Shown here one piece after another: positions 15,400 to 27,503 of a DNA stretch of 64,000 nt (positions within the stretch are counted from its first letter, which is position 1; each line of letters begins with the position of its first letter). The notes under the pieces are model-generated. The model was not told the DNA's origin and did not search any database. It worked only from the letters and a program-made list of their open reading frames with translations. The position numbers and the translations under genes are program-made. Origin of the DNA: Ricordea florida (lineage: Eukaryota > Cnidaria > Anthozoa > Corallimorpharia > Ricordeidae); contig OX453287.1 of the NCBI GenBank assembly GCA_949710005.1, positions 1,080,501-1,144,500 on the forward strand. The letters are read 5' to 3'.

Positions 15400-15782
15400 T
15401 TATTGTTATCAAATTTATCTTTTTAAATCATAATTAAAATCATTTTTATTTTATTATAATATTGTGCCAGGTCCTCCCGAAACTTTAACACAAATTTTAA
15501 TAAGTCTTAATATGGGCTTAACATGGTCTTTGCAAGCCGGATCGATGACACCTTTCAGCACGAAGTGTTTGGAAAAACATTGCAAAATATGTTTAGTCTA
15601 TTTAGGGAGAGACTTGGTATGGTCTTTGCAAAATCTTTTTATGGAGTGCTCTGTGGGTCCTTTAGCAAAATCTTGATGAAATTCTCTATGAATCCTTTGG
15701 TAAAATCTTGACAAAAATCTTTGTTATAATTGAAATGATGATTGTACCAGAATTGTGCCAGGTCCCCCATAATACTACATCA
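15364..15782 (-). repeat. Right terminal inverted repeat
   Basis: Inverted copy of 58-476, 419 bp, one mismatch found. It carries the start codon and first 12 codons of the leftward Cys/His-repeat gene that starts at 15399. The two outermost genes of the element therefore share promoter, leader and N-terminus. Confidence 0.96.
15417..15427 (-). promoter_or_regulatory. Putative promoter motif in right TIR
   Basis: Inverted copy of 413-423, 17 nt before the start codon at 15399. Confidence 0.5.
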
Positions 15783-15787
15783 GGTTG
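15783..15787. repeat. Target site duplication, right copy
   Basis: GGTTG, identical to 53-57, immediately outside the right TIR. Confidence 0.8.
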
Positions 15788-17795
15788 CAATTACATCACA
15801 CGGTTATTTCCAGTTTGAATAATTGTTCGTCTGCAAACTGTACCCCCACAGATGTGCAATAAATTTGATCAGTACTGTATGCACCAGTGTTAAGAGAGCT
15901 AGAAAATGTAATTATTATTACAGTAAAAAAAGCTGAAATAACTATCCATTGATTTGCTAGTTGATGTTAAAACTTATTTAGTGGGGGTGACTGTCACCTG
16001 GAATTTAAGTTTGTTTAAAACATATATGTACATGTACATTGTATTAAATGTACGATTCATTGATGAGTAGCACAATCAGCACATCATTTTGCCAATTACC
16101 GGACATTCAATCCTTCAGGTCCAAAAATCTCAAGAAACATACAACATATTCTTTGGAAACCTTTTCTGTTCAGTTTTCATTTTCGGTTTTCAGCCGTTGC
16201 AAACTATTTGGTTACTGCATTTACCCGCATATTAATACGTACCCAAAGTTGTAAAATATGAACCCTATATTTTCGACCATAATTTAGAAAAGAAACAAGT
16301 TTTGCACAAAAACCCAGTAGTTGATCTTTGTGAAATCATGTATTGAAAGAAAAATGGCTTGTTTTCTTATTTGAACATAGCTTGTAGAGCAGGTGTTTTG
16401 TGGTGTACTAATGCTAGTGCTCGTAATAAAGTTCGATCGTGAATTGTGGCATATAGTGCTCGTCCCATTCCACTCTAGGTAATATCCAATATGGCAGCAG
16501 ATCAACTATCTGGTTTGAGCAACACTGTTGGGATTGCCTGAAACACATAACAAAAAAACATGGCTTACTGTTTTTGGTTAAAGATCATCATTGATTTTAA
16601 GTTGTCCATCTTAGCACACCACCGATTGTCACTTGATTCTTCTCATTCCTTAAACTTTTGATTGCTTGAGATAGACATGTTATTTTGTTGTTCTTGTTAT
16701 GTATTTTGTTTCAAGTCATTTAAATTCTTTCACAGACCAAAATGGTTAACTTTTTAGTCGTATAATAACTTGAAAAATACAATAATTTGCTCAATGACAT
16801 ATCAAGCTTAAGAGCTATGATCCACTGAAATTAAGTGTCAGTTATCTTACCACTTTGTGAAAACTTTTTTTTCCTTTGGCAAACTACTTGCTTGCCCACG
16901 TGAAATTTGTTTAGATCAAGTACATGGTCTCAAGTCCAAACAGCTCGCCAGGGGAATCAGAGAAATGACAAATCTAAAAGTCATCCCTTGAAATCTGTTC
17001 TTGATCATCATTGTCCTATTTTTCCTTGATTGCACAGACCTCATTACTAGACCAGTACAAAGCCAATTTGGGGGGCTTTAGAAAAGTCCTCAGTAACATT
17101 GATTGCGATAAATGCCTCCAATTCTGTATGCATTACGAATAGAAAAATTCATGGCTGCATGATCATGTTGACCTGAACATTTTTGTCAAACATAATGATT
17201 TACCTTAAAAATCAAATTCTACAAGTAAATCACCTACCAAAAGCCAAATAAATTTTTATTTTTTAGGATTATATAGAGCTAAATTAATTTCAGTCACCGT
17301 GGCTGAGGTGAAGTTGGGAATTTGAAAGTCGCTGATGTTGTCAGTCCACCTTTTCTTCTTTATCATTTTGTATCATCACTTTGTACATTGTCTAACTAAA
17401 TCTCGCTATCACCATCCCTATAAATACCTTCACCCTCTAAACCGGCCTTAAAATCGTAGCAGCTTTTAGCATTGCTGGAGTCCTCAGACTGCTGGCTACA
17501 TAGAGAACTAATTTGCCACGAAAGTCATCATCTAAAAAAATGACTGAGTTCGTGGAGCTGCTTATCACCTGTCAAAATCTGTACAAAAGATGCCAAATGG
17601 GTGGTTTATATCTCTGTTTAGTTTCTATAGCGACAAAGCACTGAAAAGCACTCAGAAGGGCAGGGAAAGAACCGAATCCCCAGGCAAAATTTTTGACCGG
17701 TATAGGCATTTAGACATGAGCCGCTTGCGGCCAGTATCATCCAGTGTATGAGTGAATGGGTTAATTGATCAATGATTATTTGTCCAAAGGAATTC
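15788..17795. other. AT-rich non-coding host sequence
   Basis: About 2 kb between the Polinton and the first visible exon of the Tudor gene. I see no convincing ORF, RNA gene or repeat structure. It probably holds the promoter and untranslated first exon(s) of the Tudor gene, which I could not locate. Confidence 0.4.
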
Positions 17796-17811
17796 CAGTC
17801 CAGCCTCTCAG

Positions 17812-20800
17812 CATTCCACTTCAAAGACTGAACAAGGAGATGTGAGGCTTTACATTAGCAACATTCCTCAAGGATTAACACAGGTAATCCATTTAAAACC
17901 AGTTATGTTTAGAATTTTTTAAAGGCAAACTTTCTGTTTAAGCTAAATGACATGGTCAAATACAGAATCTCTAATTGTGTGTGCCCAAGAGAAAGGCATG
18001 TTAGGGCTCTCGACTGACCCATCAGATGTCAAGAATTTTTATTTCCAGCTCTGTACACTGTAGCCACACAGAATTTATTCAAGTGCTAATTTCAAGGACT
18101 GGTAAAAATTCTCTTAAGTTGTGGTCCCCATATGTTTCATATGGTAACAGCAACAAGATTGTGCTTAAATACAGTATTAATTTTAACTCAGTAATGTTGG
18201 TGATCATTGATCATCTAATCGTTCCTGCTGCATGTACATGCAAGGAATTGGTTAACTGTGCATTGGTAACAAAGCAGGTGGACAATTACATAGTGAATGC
18301 TGTTCACTTTTGAGAATTTAAGGTTTAACTATATTTTGCATCTGTAGGAAGGATTGAAGAATCTATTTAGCCAGGCCGGCCAAATTATTTACTTCAAAAT
18401 GATTCCTCATCGTGACAGGGATACTAAGATTGGGTAGGTATTTTTGAAACAACAGAGAGTTCAAAGAAGTACAGGTTTCTTAACTGAGCTACAGTTTGAG
18501 GCAAACGCTTTAAATGACAACACAGATTATTCATCCACAGAATACAGACTTGCTTTAATAGATTCCCAATGTTGGCCAGGCTGACCAGTTGCCCATAGGT
18601 AACCATTGCCAAAGAAAAAATAGATTTTGCAGACTCCAGAAGCCTCCATTATGACCTCCTGGTATAAACAAGTAGATGCGCAAACTGTTTATAGTACACT
18701 GTAATTCAATTCATCAGCTTTAAATATGCCCCTCTTTGGTTTTCAGGTTTGTTGGTTATGGATCTCTACGTGAAGCAGATGCCGCAATTCAAAAGTTCCA
18801 TGGATTTGACTTGGGGCATGGTATCAATCTCCGTGTTAAATTATGTATGACAAAAGAAAAGCCTGTATTTCACTTGGATGAGGAACAAGATAAAGATAAT
18901 GCTTTAGAGTCAACTAGTCCAAGCAGTGGTGTTCCAAATGGCATAGATGACACTGTATCTGAAAGGTTCGTTAAAAGAAAGAGTAATGCAGTATGAAACC
19001 CCAGTATTATCAGCACTTTGGTTTGATACTTCATTAAGACTGGTAGCCTGAGCTCATCTAATCAAAGTAACAAGTTCAGTTTAGTAGGGTTTTGCTTGAA
19101 ATGAGTTAAATATGAATGCACATCCCATTCGTACCAAGAAAGTACTGTGTGCATCTTTAAAAGGGGATGTGCAGTGCATGTGACTTGCTATATCAAGCAA
19201 GCATTTTTAGGAATATTAGTGATTCCTTTGTCTGTAGCTTTAATGCAATAGTGGGTATTATGAAATAAATATATATTTCAAGAACTCAAACTTACAACAT
19301 TTCATTGAAGTACAAACTACAGTATAGTGGGGTTGTTATCATGTATAGAAAAGGTTTTAACTGATGAGAATTTTGTTGATATTGCAAAAATGAATGCACT
19401 TTTCTGTGAAACCATTTCTCTGTGGCATGTCATTCTTCTAGAGTTTTGTGTTTTTTATGCTGATGTACTGCATATTGTCAGTAACAGTCTAAACTAAGGA
19501 ACAATGCCTTAATTTGTGAAGTCGTCAGTTTCTATTAATCAAAGAATATGTAGATATTGCAATTTCTATTATGGAACATGCAGTAGTTATTTGCTTTTTG
19601 TTATTTTTTTTTCTTAACCTGTAGGACAAATATCACGGGTCAAGATCCTCTTAGAGAGAGTAAACATTTAAGAACAGGTATTGTTACATGGCATTTAGTA
19701 AGTTTTTATTTTTGCATTGAATATCCTGTTTGTAAGAATGATGAATTACAGTATTCTAGCAATGTACTGTACAGGTGTGTGATGCTTGGAATTGATGAAA
19801 GAAATGAATGGTTAATACCTTAAACATTCTGGTGGACATCAGTGAAAATAATAGACTACGTGTACATGTATCACTCATCCAACAACTACCCTGAACACTT
19901 TCAAGGATACCATGTAAAGATTTCCCTTCACTCCCCCCTCCCCTCCCCCCTCTGTCCAATGTTGGTTGGGAGACAGGATATTGCTGAAAGGATTTTAATG
20001 TCAGCATTGTAGAAGGAGGAAGGGGCAGGTACATGTATATCAGTGAAGGTTACCATCTCCACTGTAAACGTGTGTACTGTAGCTGACTGAGATATTTCTG
20101 TTGACATTATAAAACCAGTACTGCGGGATGTCTGGATACCACTAAGCAGGGTCCGAAATTGCGCTTTCCTGGTCGCCAGTGCGACTAAAAATTTTGCACT
20201 GGCGACCAGAATTTCATAACCGGTCGCCAGCGGGCGATTAACTTTTTCATAGCGATGTGTCGATCGTCTTGACAGAACGCGAAAGGAACGATCGTTTTGA
20301 ACATAGAGCAAAGAACCAAACGGCAGTTTTTCAGTGGCGTACATTTCTTCTCCAAAACGTAGAAACAAGAGAAGGTATAAAGTTGACTTGAAACATTTGG
20401 CAGTTGCACGAAACGGCGTATATGGCCGGCATTTGATTCGTTCGTGATGGGTTTTCAGTGGTAGGTATATAAATAATCAGCGTGTTTGTATTTAATCTTA
20501 TTCGTTAGCGGAAAAATCGCCATTGCGGCCCCAAACACGTTCTCTTCGTTCTGATTCCTAAAAGAAAAATTGGCGACCAAAAATTGTGGCTTGTGTTTCG
20601 CTGCAAAAGGAAAAATTTTATTGTCGCTTTTTGGCGACCACATTTTTCCAGATGGCGACTGAAAAAAATTTCCAGTCGCCAGTTGGCGCCTGCCTAAAAA
20701 AGTTAATTTCGGACCCTGTTAAGCATAGTACTGTAATTATTGAGGGCAGTGGGTAACATGTGGTTCTGGTTTCTCCAATTTTGATATTAATGTAGTCCTT

Positions 20801-23800
20801 TTGTTGTTTTCTTCTAAGGCAAACCATGCAGTTTCTGTGGCCATTCGGGCTTCAAGTGGTGTTCTGTCTGCAAAATTCCCTACTGTAGCCGTGACTGCCA
20901 AAAGAATGACTGGACTCAACACAAACTCGTTTGTCCAGCTAAAAAATCAGCCAATCAAACAACAACAATCCCACAAGGCACCACAGAGAATACCCCTCAC
21001 GACACCCCGAGGGACAACGGGTTGCTTGTGCCTGTATCTGTAGCTGACCAAGAACAGTCCACCCACTTACATTCACCCCCTGATGAAAAAATACAAGAAA
21101 TAGTACCCACTCAAGAAAGCCAAACTTCAGTGTCGGTGGATAAACAATCTGAACCATTGCCTGATGAGGACGATCTTGATGTAGTGGATGGCTTTGACAT
21201 TCACAATGTTGAGATGCTTGCAGAAATGTGTGGCATAGATCTTGGCCATGTGAAAGAGTTTGAGAAGGCAGTAGTGGATAGTGTTGTTTCTGAAAAATCG
21301 CCTTCGTCGTCTTTACATATTGCTGCACCCGTGGATACCTCCCGAACAAAACCGGAAAAGCTACCGGCAGCTGAAATCGTTTCTGCTAACCAAGATGTTG
21401 GCAATACAAAAAAGTGTGGAAGTCCAGTACCTGATGGCGCTGGTAAGAAACCTATCAGCCCTTCTACAAGCAGTCTTTTATTACCGACAGGTGCTGACTC
21501 AGAGCGACCTTCTTGTGGAAGAGGTTGCAAACGCTTCTTTATCAAGCACCTGACCATGGAGAGCCCACCATCGGATGCCATGTTTGACATTGTCGTCACA
21601 CAAGTGGAACATCCAAACTTCTTCTGGGCCCAGTTGTGCACTCCAGAAGCCTTGGAACGTCAAGAACAACTGAGAAATGAACTTCAGATGGCTTATTGCG
21701 ATTCGATCTACGAGCAGTACGTGCCCAGTGGGGGTGAAGTGTGCGTGGTTCAGTTTAGCTTTGACAAACTCTGGTATCGGGCAATAGTTGACATTGTAAA
21801 TAATACAGGGACTCTGAAAGTGACCTACATCGACTTTGGTAATTCTGAAGACGTCACCTTGGATAACGTACGGCGCATAAGGGAAGAATTGATCAGATTT
21901 CCTCGGCAAGCCCTTAGACTTTGCCTTCATGGTTTGTCGAGTATGTCGCCATCTGGAGAATGGTCCAATGATGCAATAACCCTTCTGAAAAGCAAAATCC
22001 TTGGTGTGAAATGTAAGATTCAAGTTTGTGGACAACATAACGAAATTCTATATGTTCAACTCTTTGCTCCACACGATTCATCAGAAAGCACTATTAATAG
22101 CATTTTAGTTGAGAACGGTTTTGCACAACCAGAGGGGCGAAAAGTGATTTCCCCGCATAACCCCGATCGACTTTCTTCTGGTGCAAGCAAATCTGTAAGT
22201 GGCCCTTCCACAGAGCGTTCGTCTTCCACCTCGATATCAGCTGCACGGCAGATACCCTCTCCCCCTTCTATTGACACAAGTGGGCATGTTTATCACGGCC
22301 CTGGAGAGCTTAAAGAAGATGCTCAAAAAGGAGGCTTTGATAGGAGATCAGAGCAGACCAAGCGAGGTGGCCAAGGGTGGCAGCAGTCAAGCAGTCGTGG
22401 CCAGACTGCATATTCACAACAGCAAATAGGAAATGTCAATTCAAGCCATTCCTTTAATACCGCACCAGGGCAAACAAGAAACAACCCCATGAACAAGGTT
22501 TCATCCATGCCAAGACGGGAGGAAAGTAGAGAGAACGGCCGGAAAGGCGAACAGTTTGAAGTGATTGTCAATGCTGTAGTTAACCCATGGGAATTCTATG
22601 TACAGAAAACGGAAGCCAATCTAGTCCAACAACTCAACCTGCTAATGCTGGACTTAAATCAACACATGCAAAGCAACCAGCCTTCCATTAGACACTTATC
22701 TCCTGGTGACAGATGCGTGGCAAAGTTCTCAGTTGACAATATTTGGTATCGTGCTGTTGTCTTACAGCAGTATGAGAATGGTATCCGAGTTCGTTACATA
22801 GATTTTGGTAACAGTGAAGTGGTGCCATTGGCTTCAATCTCGCCTCTTCCTCAGCAGTTCGAGTATCTCTCCCCTCTCTCACTGACTTGCTCTCTGGCTG
22901 GTGTATCGAAACCTAAAGGAGGAAAGTGGAGTCCAGAAGCTGTAGAGCTGTTTAAGTCCTTCGTAGCTAATAAACGATTATTATGTTCTATCGTGTATAC
23001 GCATGACAAAACAGGTTCAAACGTTGTAAATATTCTGGACCCAGACCAAAGAGAAGAGCCAACAGTTGCCACTGTTCTTGTTTCTGCAGGTGAGACAAAC
23101 CTTGTTATTGGGAATAATTTTCTTCTTGAAAAATGAAAAGGAGTATTTCACTCCACAGAGTACAACTTGGTTTTTGAAAAATTCAAAAGGGGGACGTACA
23201 CTAGATTTCTAGTACAGTGAAACCTCGATTATCCGGACTTTTTCTCTGGTCAGGTTTTTTTCATGAATATTAATGACCTTAGATGTTAAAAACTTTAGGA
23301 GGTAAAAAAAATTTAGAAAGACTTTAAAGCAAACTGGTATGTTTCAGTTTTTTAGAAGCGATGAATAGGTTCTCATTTATAAACACTGAACGTGATAGAC
23401 CTTCACACATGTATTTGCAGTCATTGAAGCAAACTTTTAGAATTAAAAATGACATTGTGTTATCTTTATTTCTTTTGTTTATCTTGTCTCATTAATATTC
23501 ATATTTTCGATTATCCGGACTCTCGATTATCCGGACTATTTACCCTAGTCCCACCGAGTCCGGATAATCGAGGTTCGACTGTAACATGAATTATAAAATT
23601 GAAAATGACCCAAGGTTTCAGCAGAACACTTCTATCGTTCCAAGTCGGTACAGCCCTCAGTACTAAATATCGAATCTAGCTTTCCATGGTCCCTTCAGTT
23701 GCTTGTAACTTGCCTGGTCCAATTTGAAGTATTGATGGTTCCAATGGGAACAGTACGTGTTACAAAAGGTGACATGTCACTTTTTATTAATTTGTTATCC

Positions 23801-26800
23801 AGGTCTTGCGGATCCATTTGTTCCCAAGGAAAGAGCACCATTGGGAGCAGGTCCTCGACAGAGGAGCAACGATGGAATGGGCCATTCACATTGGGGACCA
23901 TCTAGTGATAACTCGCCCGAGTCATCATTTACGCCTAGCAGCCCAGGATCTCTTTCCAGCGATCAGCCACGCCCCTCGCCAAGTGGCAAGGACAAAGGAG
24001 ATCGGATCGAGTTTGCAGTTTTTGAGCCCGCCATTCAGGCAGCAGCGTTACCTCAAGATGGAAGGCTAGAGGTGCTGTTGACCGAAATAGCATCCCCAGG
24101 ACTTTTGTTTATTCAGAATGGTAGCGTGGAGTGTATACAAAGGGGATACAAGTTGACACAAGACATGAACGCACACTACAATACCATGAATTATCCTCCC
24201 TTTGTTCCGCACAAAAACGATATGTGCGTGGCCCTTTTTGCTGAGACTGGGGACTGGTGTCGGGCATTCATTGAGGGAATTTCGCCAGATCGGTCTGTGT
24301 TTGTCCATTATGTTGATTTCGGAAACTCGGAAATGGTACCACTGGATCGTTTGCGGCCTTTGATGGAAAACTTTGACTCCAAGTCGTACCCTTACAGTGC
24401 ACTGAAGTGTTCACTGGCAAACGTTAAACCAGTTGATTCAACAGTTTGGTCTGAAGAGGCGACTGACTTTGTTAGAACCAAACTCCCTCTGTTTAGTCGT
24501 TACAGTGCCAGAGTGGTAGGCCGACGTAGAGGAGTGCTGTTTGTTGATATTACGGCAGAAACCGGAGAGAGTGTGTCACAGGCCTTAGCAGATAAGGGGC
24601 TAGCCAAACGAATAGGTGCCGCGGAGCGGCGTGGAGGTGATTCCCAAAGTTTGCAATATCTAAGACCCGCTGTGCAGAGGACTCAAACTAACTCAGGGCA
24701 CCAAGAGTCCCGCCCCAGCATCCAGAGATCGCATCCAGGCACAGATAAAGACATCACCCAGTCTGTAGGGCAGTCAAGAAGGCAGCAGGGAAGTCCTTTA
24801 GAGAGCCTCGTCTTCCAACCTGCTATTCAAGCTGCTACATTACCAAACGACAAAGCACTGATTGATGTCATGGTTACAGAGATCTCTACTACTGGCATAT
24901 TTTTTGCGCAGATTGCCGATCGAGATGCTGCCATGCAGCTGCATAGCCTTTCAGCAGAGATGAATGCCTCTTACCACTCTTCCCAACCACAGTCCTCCTA
25001 TCAACCCCGACCACATCAAATGTGTGCTGCGTGTTTTACAGGGAGCGGGGACTGGTGTCGAGCTTTTATTAAGGAAGTAACCCAGGATGGTTTAATTGAT
25101 GTGCACTATGTTGATTATGGTAACGCTGAAAAGCTCCCGGTGTCAAACGTCAGACCACTTGAGGAGAAGCTGGCTACGTATCCGTTTTTCGCACTGCCGT
25201 GTTCGCTGGCCAACATTTCGCAACCTCAAGCCCCTGGCTGGAGTGATCAGGCAATGGCGGTGATAAAGGAGAACGTTCCTCTGTCTGACGTTGTAAGTGC
25301 TAAGCTGTTAGGAAGGCGTCGTGGGTTGCTGTTTGTCGACTTTGTAATTTCGCAAGATCCGATGCAAACGCTGGGGCAGTTTCTTGTGAGAAAAGGTCTT
25401 GCCAAGAGAATCACTAAAAGTGATAGGAATGAAGCTGTTGTTCGGCACGGGGTTCTGAGTGATAGTTTCAATACTCCAGAGGGAACTCGTCCAGCCAGTC
25501 GACAATCAAACAGTTCTGCGTCATCATCTGCACGTTTAAGAAGACTCGAGGCGTGCGTATTCGAACCTGCAATCAAATCGCTAGCATCACTTGACTCATT
25601 TGATGCTATGTTGACGGAAGTTGCTTCGCCCAGTTCCCTTTTCATTCAAGTCCTGTCGCATGACAAAGTGCAGAGCCTGCAACAGCTTTCCGCTGAGATG
25701 AACGCGCATTACAGAAGTACAAGTTACACAGCAGTACAGGCACAACCCAACCAGATGTGTGCGGCATTATATTCAGAGTCTGGGGACTGGTGCCGAGCCT
25801 TTATTGATGATATCAGCCCAGGTGGCTGTGTTCATGTTCATTACTTGGACTTTGGAAACGATGAAGTTCTTGAATTATCTCGTGTGCGGCCGTTAGAGGC
25901 AAAGTTCTTGCAGCTTCCACCTATGGCCTTGCGGTGCTCATTGGCTGGTATTTGCCCTGTTGGTTCTGGTGGATGGACCAACGATGTCTCCAAGGCTTTA
26001 CTATCCCGAGCTCCGTTGTTTAGTGGCATCACGGTGAAGGTAGTACGAAATGACGGGGCCTTGCTGTTTATTGACGCTACACCGTCGGATTCCCCTGATC
26101 AGGAGACTCTAAGTCAGAGTCTTATCCGACAAGGTCATGCTAAAGGCGAGCGCCAACTTCAGGAGCCGAGTGGAGCCCCAGGAGAGAAGCAGGGGAGGCC
26201 GATAGACGAAAAACTTCGTTCAGTTGTTCCTGGAGGAGATAAACTGCGATCAGAAGAACGCACTCACGTGAGTCTTTCACAAGCGACGCAAGCCACTGAA
26301 GAACGTATTTATGCTTCTGCGCTCCCTTTGGTAGCAGTTCCGCGTGACGAGTTCTTTGAGGTTTTGGTTAGCGAAGTCAAAGGCCCAGACGGGATCTTCT
26401 TCCAGGTGCTAAACCAAGAAAATGCTCTAGGACTAGCTGCTTTGTCGGATAATTTGAACGCTCATTGCTCTGAAGTGGACATTTCTCCCTATAAACCGGT
26501 CTCGGGGGAGCTTTGTTGTGCTAGGTTTAGTGTCGATAACGCATGGTATCGCGCTGCTGTTTTGGACGTTTCCGGCTCGGAAGTATCGGTGTGTTTTGTC
26601 GATTATGGAAACGAAGATTTAGTGCCAGTGGAATGTATTCGACGAATCCTTCCTACGTTTACGCAGCTTCCTTTTCAAGCGCAGCGTTGTCGTCTTTCGG
26701 GACTACAGCGCACGGCGGACTCCTGGTCTCACGACGCTGTCAGCTTTTTGAAAGAGCGGATGGACAACCAGCGGTTACTGATGAGAGTTAACGACGGTCT

Positions 26801-27503
26801 TAAACAAGGCCTTGCTGTCGAGGTATTTGAGATTTCGTCGGAAGGACAGCCGGGGACTTGTTTAAATCAGGAAATGATTCGATGCAACTTTGCTCGAGGT
26901 CAGAATCTTTCAAGCAGTGCAAGAATCCCAATTAGGCTTCCAGACGCCGATGAGTTTGAGGTTGTGGTAACAGACGTTGTACATCCCGGAGAAATGTGGG
27001 CACAAGCGGTTGATGCCGACTCGGGGCACTTTCTTCATTCTTTGATGGAGACGATCAACGCATACGGTGTTACAGCACCACCCCTTACCAACCGTCCCTA
27101 CCCTGGTCAGGAATGTTGTGCGCAATTCAGTGTGGATAACACGTGGTACAGGGCTCGCGTGCTAGACTGTCCTCACCCTGGAGAAGTGGTAGTTCAGTAC
27201 GTGGACTTTGGCAACAAGGAAGTGACCACTGAAGACAGATTACGAGTCATCACTGACGAGTTCTTGCAGCTTCCTGCACAAGCTGTTAAGTTAAGCTTGG
27301 CAAATGTGCGTCCAACCCAACAAGCGTGGAGCTTGGATGCGGTGGACTGGCTGCGACAAGTTGTGGACCGACAGCTAAAGGCGACAGTGGCACACCGCTC
27401 GTCCGAGCAGTTAATTGTTACACTAGAGGACTGGGCAGTAGCGGGTGGTCCGGTTAACATTAACAAACAGTTAGTAATGATAGGATTGGCTATTTCATCG
27501 TAA
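17812..27503 (+). CDS. TDRD1/Vreteno-like protein: RRM, MYND finger and seven Tudor domains
   Basis: Germline piRNA-pathway scaffold by family: extended Tudor domains bind methyl-arginine in PIWI proteins. Exons with consistent phases: 17812-17883, 18348-18433, 18747-18965, 19625-19677, 20819-23089, 23803-27503 (2134 codons; the true start was not found, and the first exon may begin nearer 17790). The RRM spans the first three exons (RNP2 LYISNIP, RNP1 KIGFVGYGS, split by an intron). The MYND finger is at 20827-20925 (CSFC, CSVC, CSRDC, HKLVC). Two Tudors lie in exon five and five in exon six, each with a YIDFGN/YVDYGN-type core. Tudors 3-5 share WCRA in place of the usual WYRA and a repeated linker (VFEPAIQAA, VFQPAIQAA, VFEPAIKS). 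Vertebrate TDRD1 has MYND plus four Tudors, and fly Vreteno has RRM, finger and two Tudors. A candidate AATAAA lies at 27815. Confidence 0.92.
20147..20718. mobile_element. CAGGG-ended miniature DNA transposon in an intron (hAT-like)
   Basis: The ends are inverted (CAGGGTCCGAAATT at 20147, and its reverse complement ending at 20718). Repeated GGCGACCA/TCGCCAGT motifs lie inside. Flanks show only a weak match (CTAAG versus TTAAG), so the 8-bp duplication expected for hAT is not clear. No coding capacity. It sits in the intron before the MYND exon. Confidence 0.65.
23215..23581. mobile_element. Pogo/Tigger-like MITE in a Tudor-gene intron
   Basis: Terminal inverted repeats CAGTGAAACCTCGATTATCC (left) and, reading inward from the right, CAGTCGAACCTCGATTATCC, flanked by TA on both sides (23213-23214, 23582-23583). 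367 bp with no ORF. A second partial copy of the terminal motif lies at 23505-23540. Confidence 0.8.

Larger units (their letters stand above)
58..15782. mobile_element. Complete Maverick/Polinton-type DNA transposon (virus-like element)
   Basis: The element is bounded by 419-bp terminal inverted repeats and a perfect 5-bp direct repeat GGTTG (53-57 and 15783-15787), as expected of an integrase-made insertion. It carries the hallmark Polinton set seen in sequence: family B polymerase with protein-primed-type motifs, RVE integrase, packaging ATPase and a capsid-like protein, plus small membrane proteins. Most genes run rightward; the integrase and the last two genes run leftward. The coding strand is AT-rich with compact spacers and no introns, unlike the surrounding host DNA. 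The near-identical TIRs indicate a recent insertion, but the polymerase frame is broken. No adenovirus-type protease was recognised. Family membership is secure; subgroup placement is not. Confidence 0.95.

Noticed and set aside
20041-20650. Leftward 146-, 74- and 62-aa frames
   Set aside because: They run through the CAGGG-ended transposon and show no transposase features.
23757-23802. Upstream Met of the 1248-aa frame as a gene start
   Set aside because: This is intron read-through; the exon begins at 23803 after a good acceptor and joins in phase with the exon ending at 23089.
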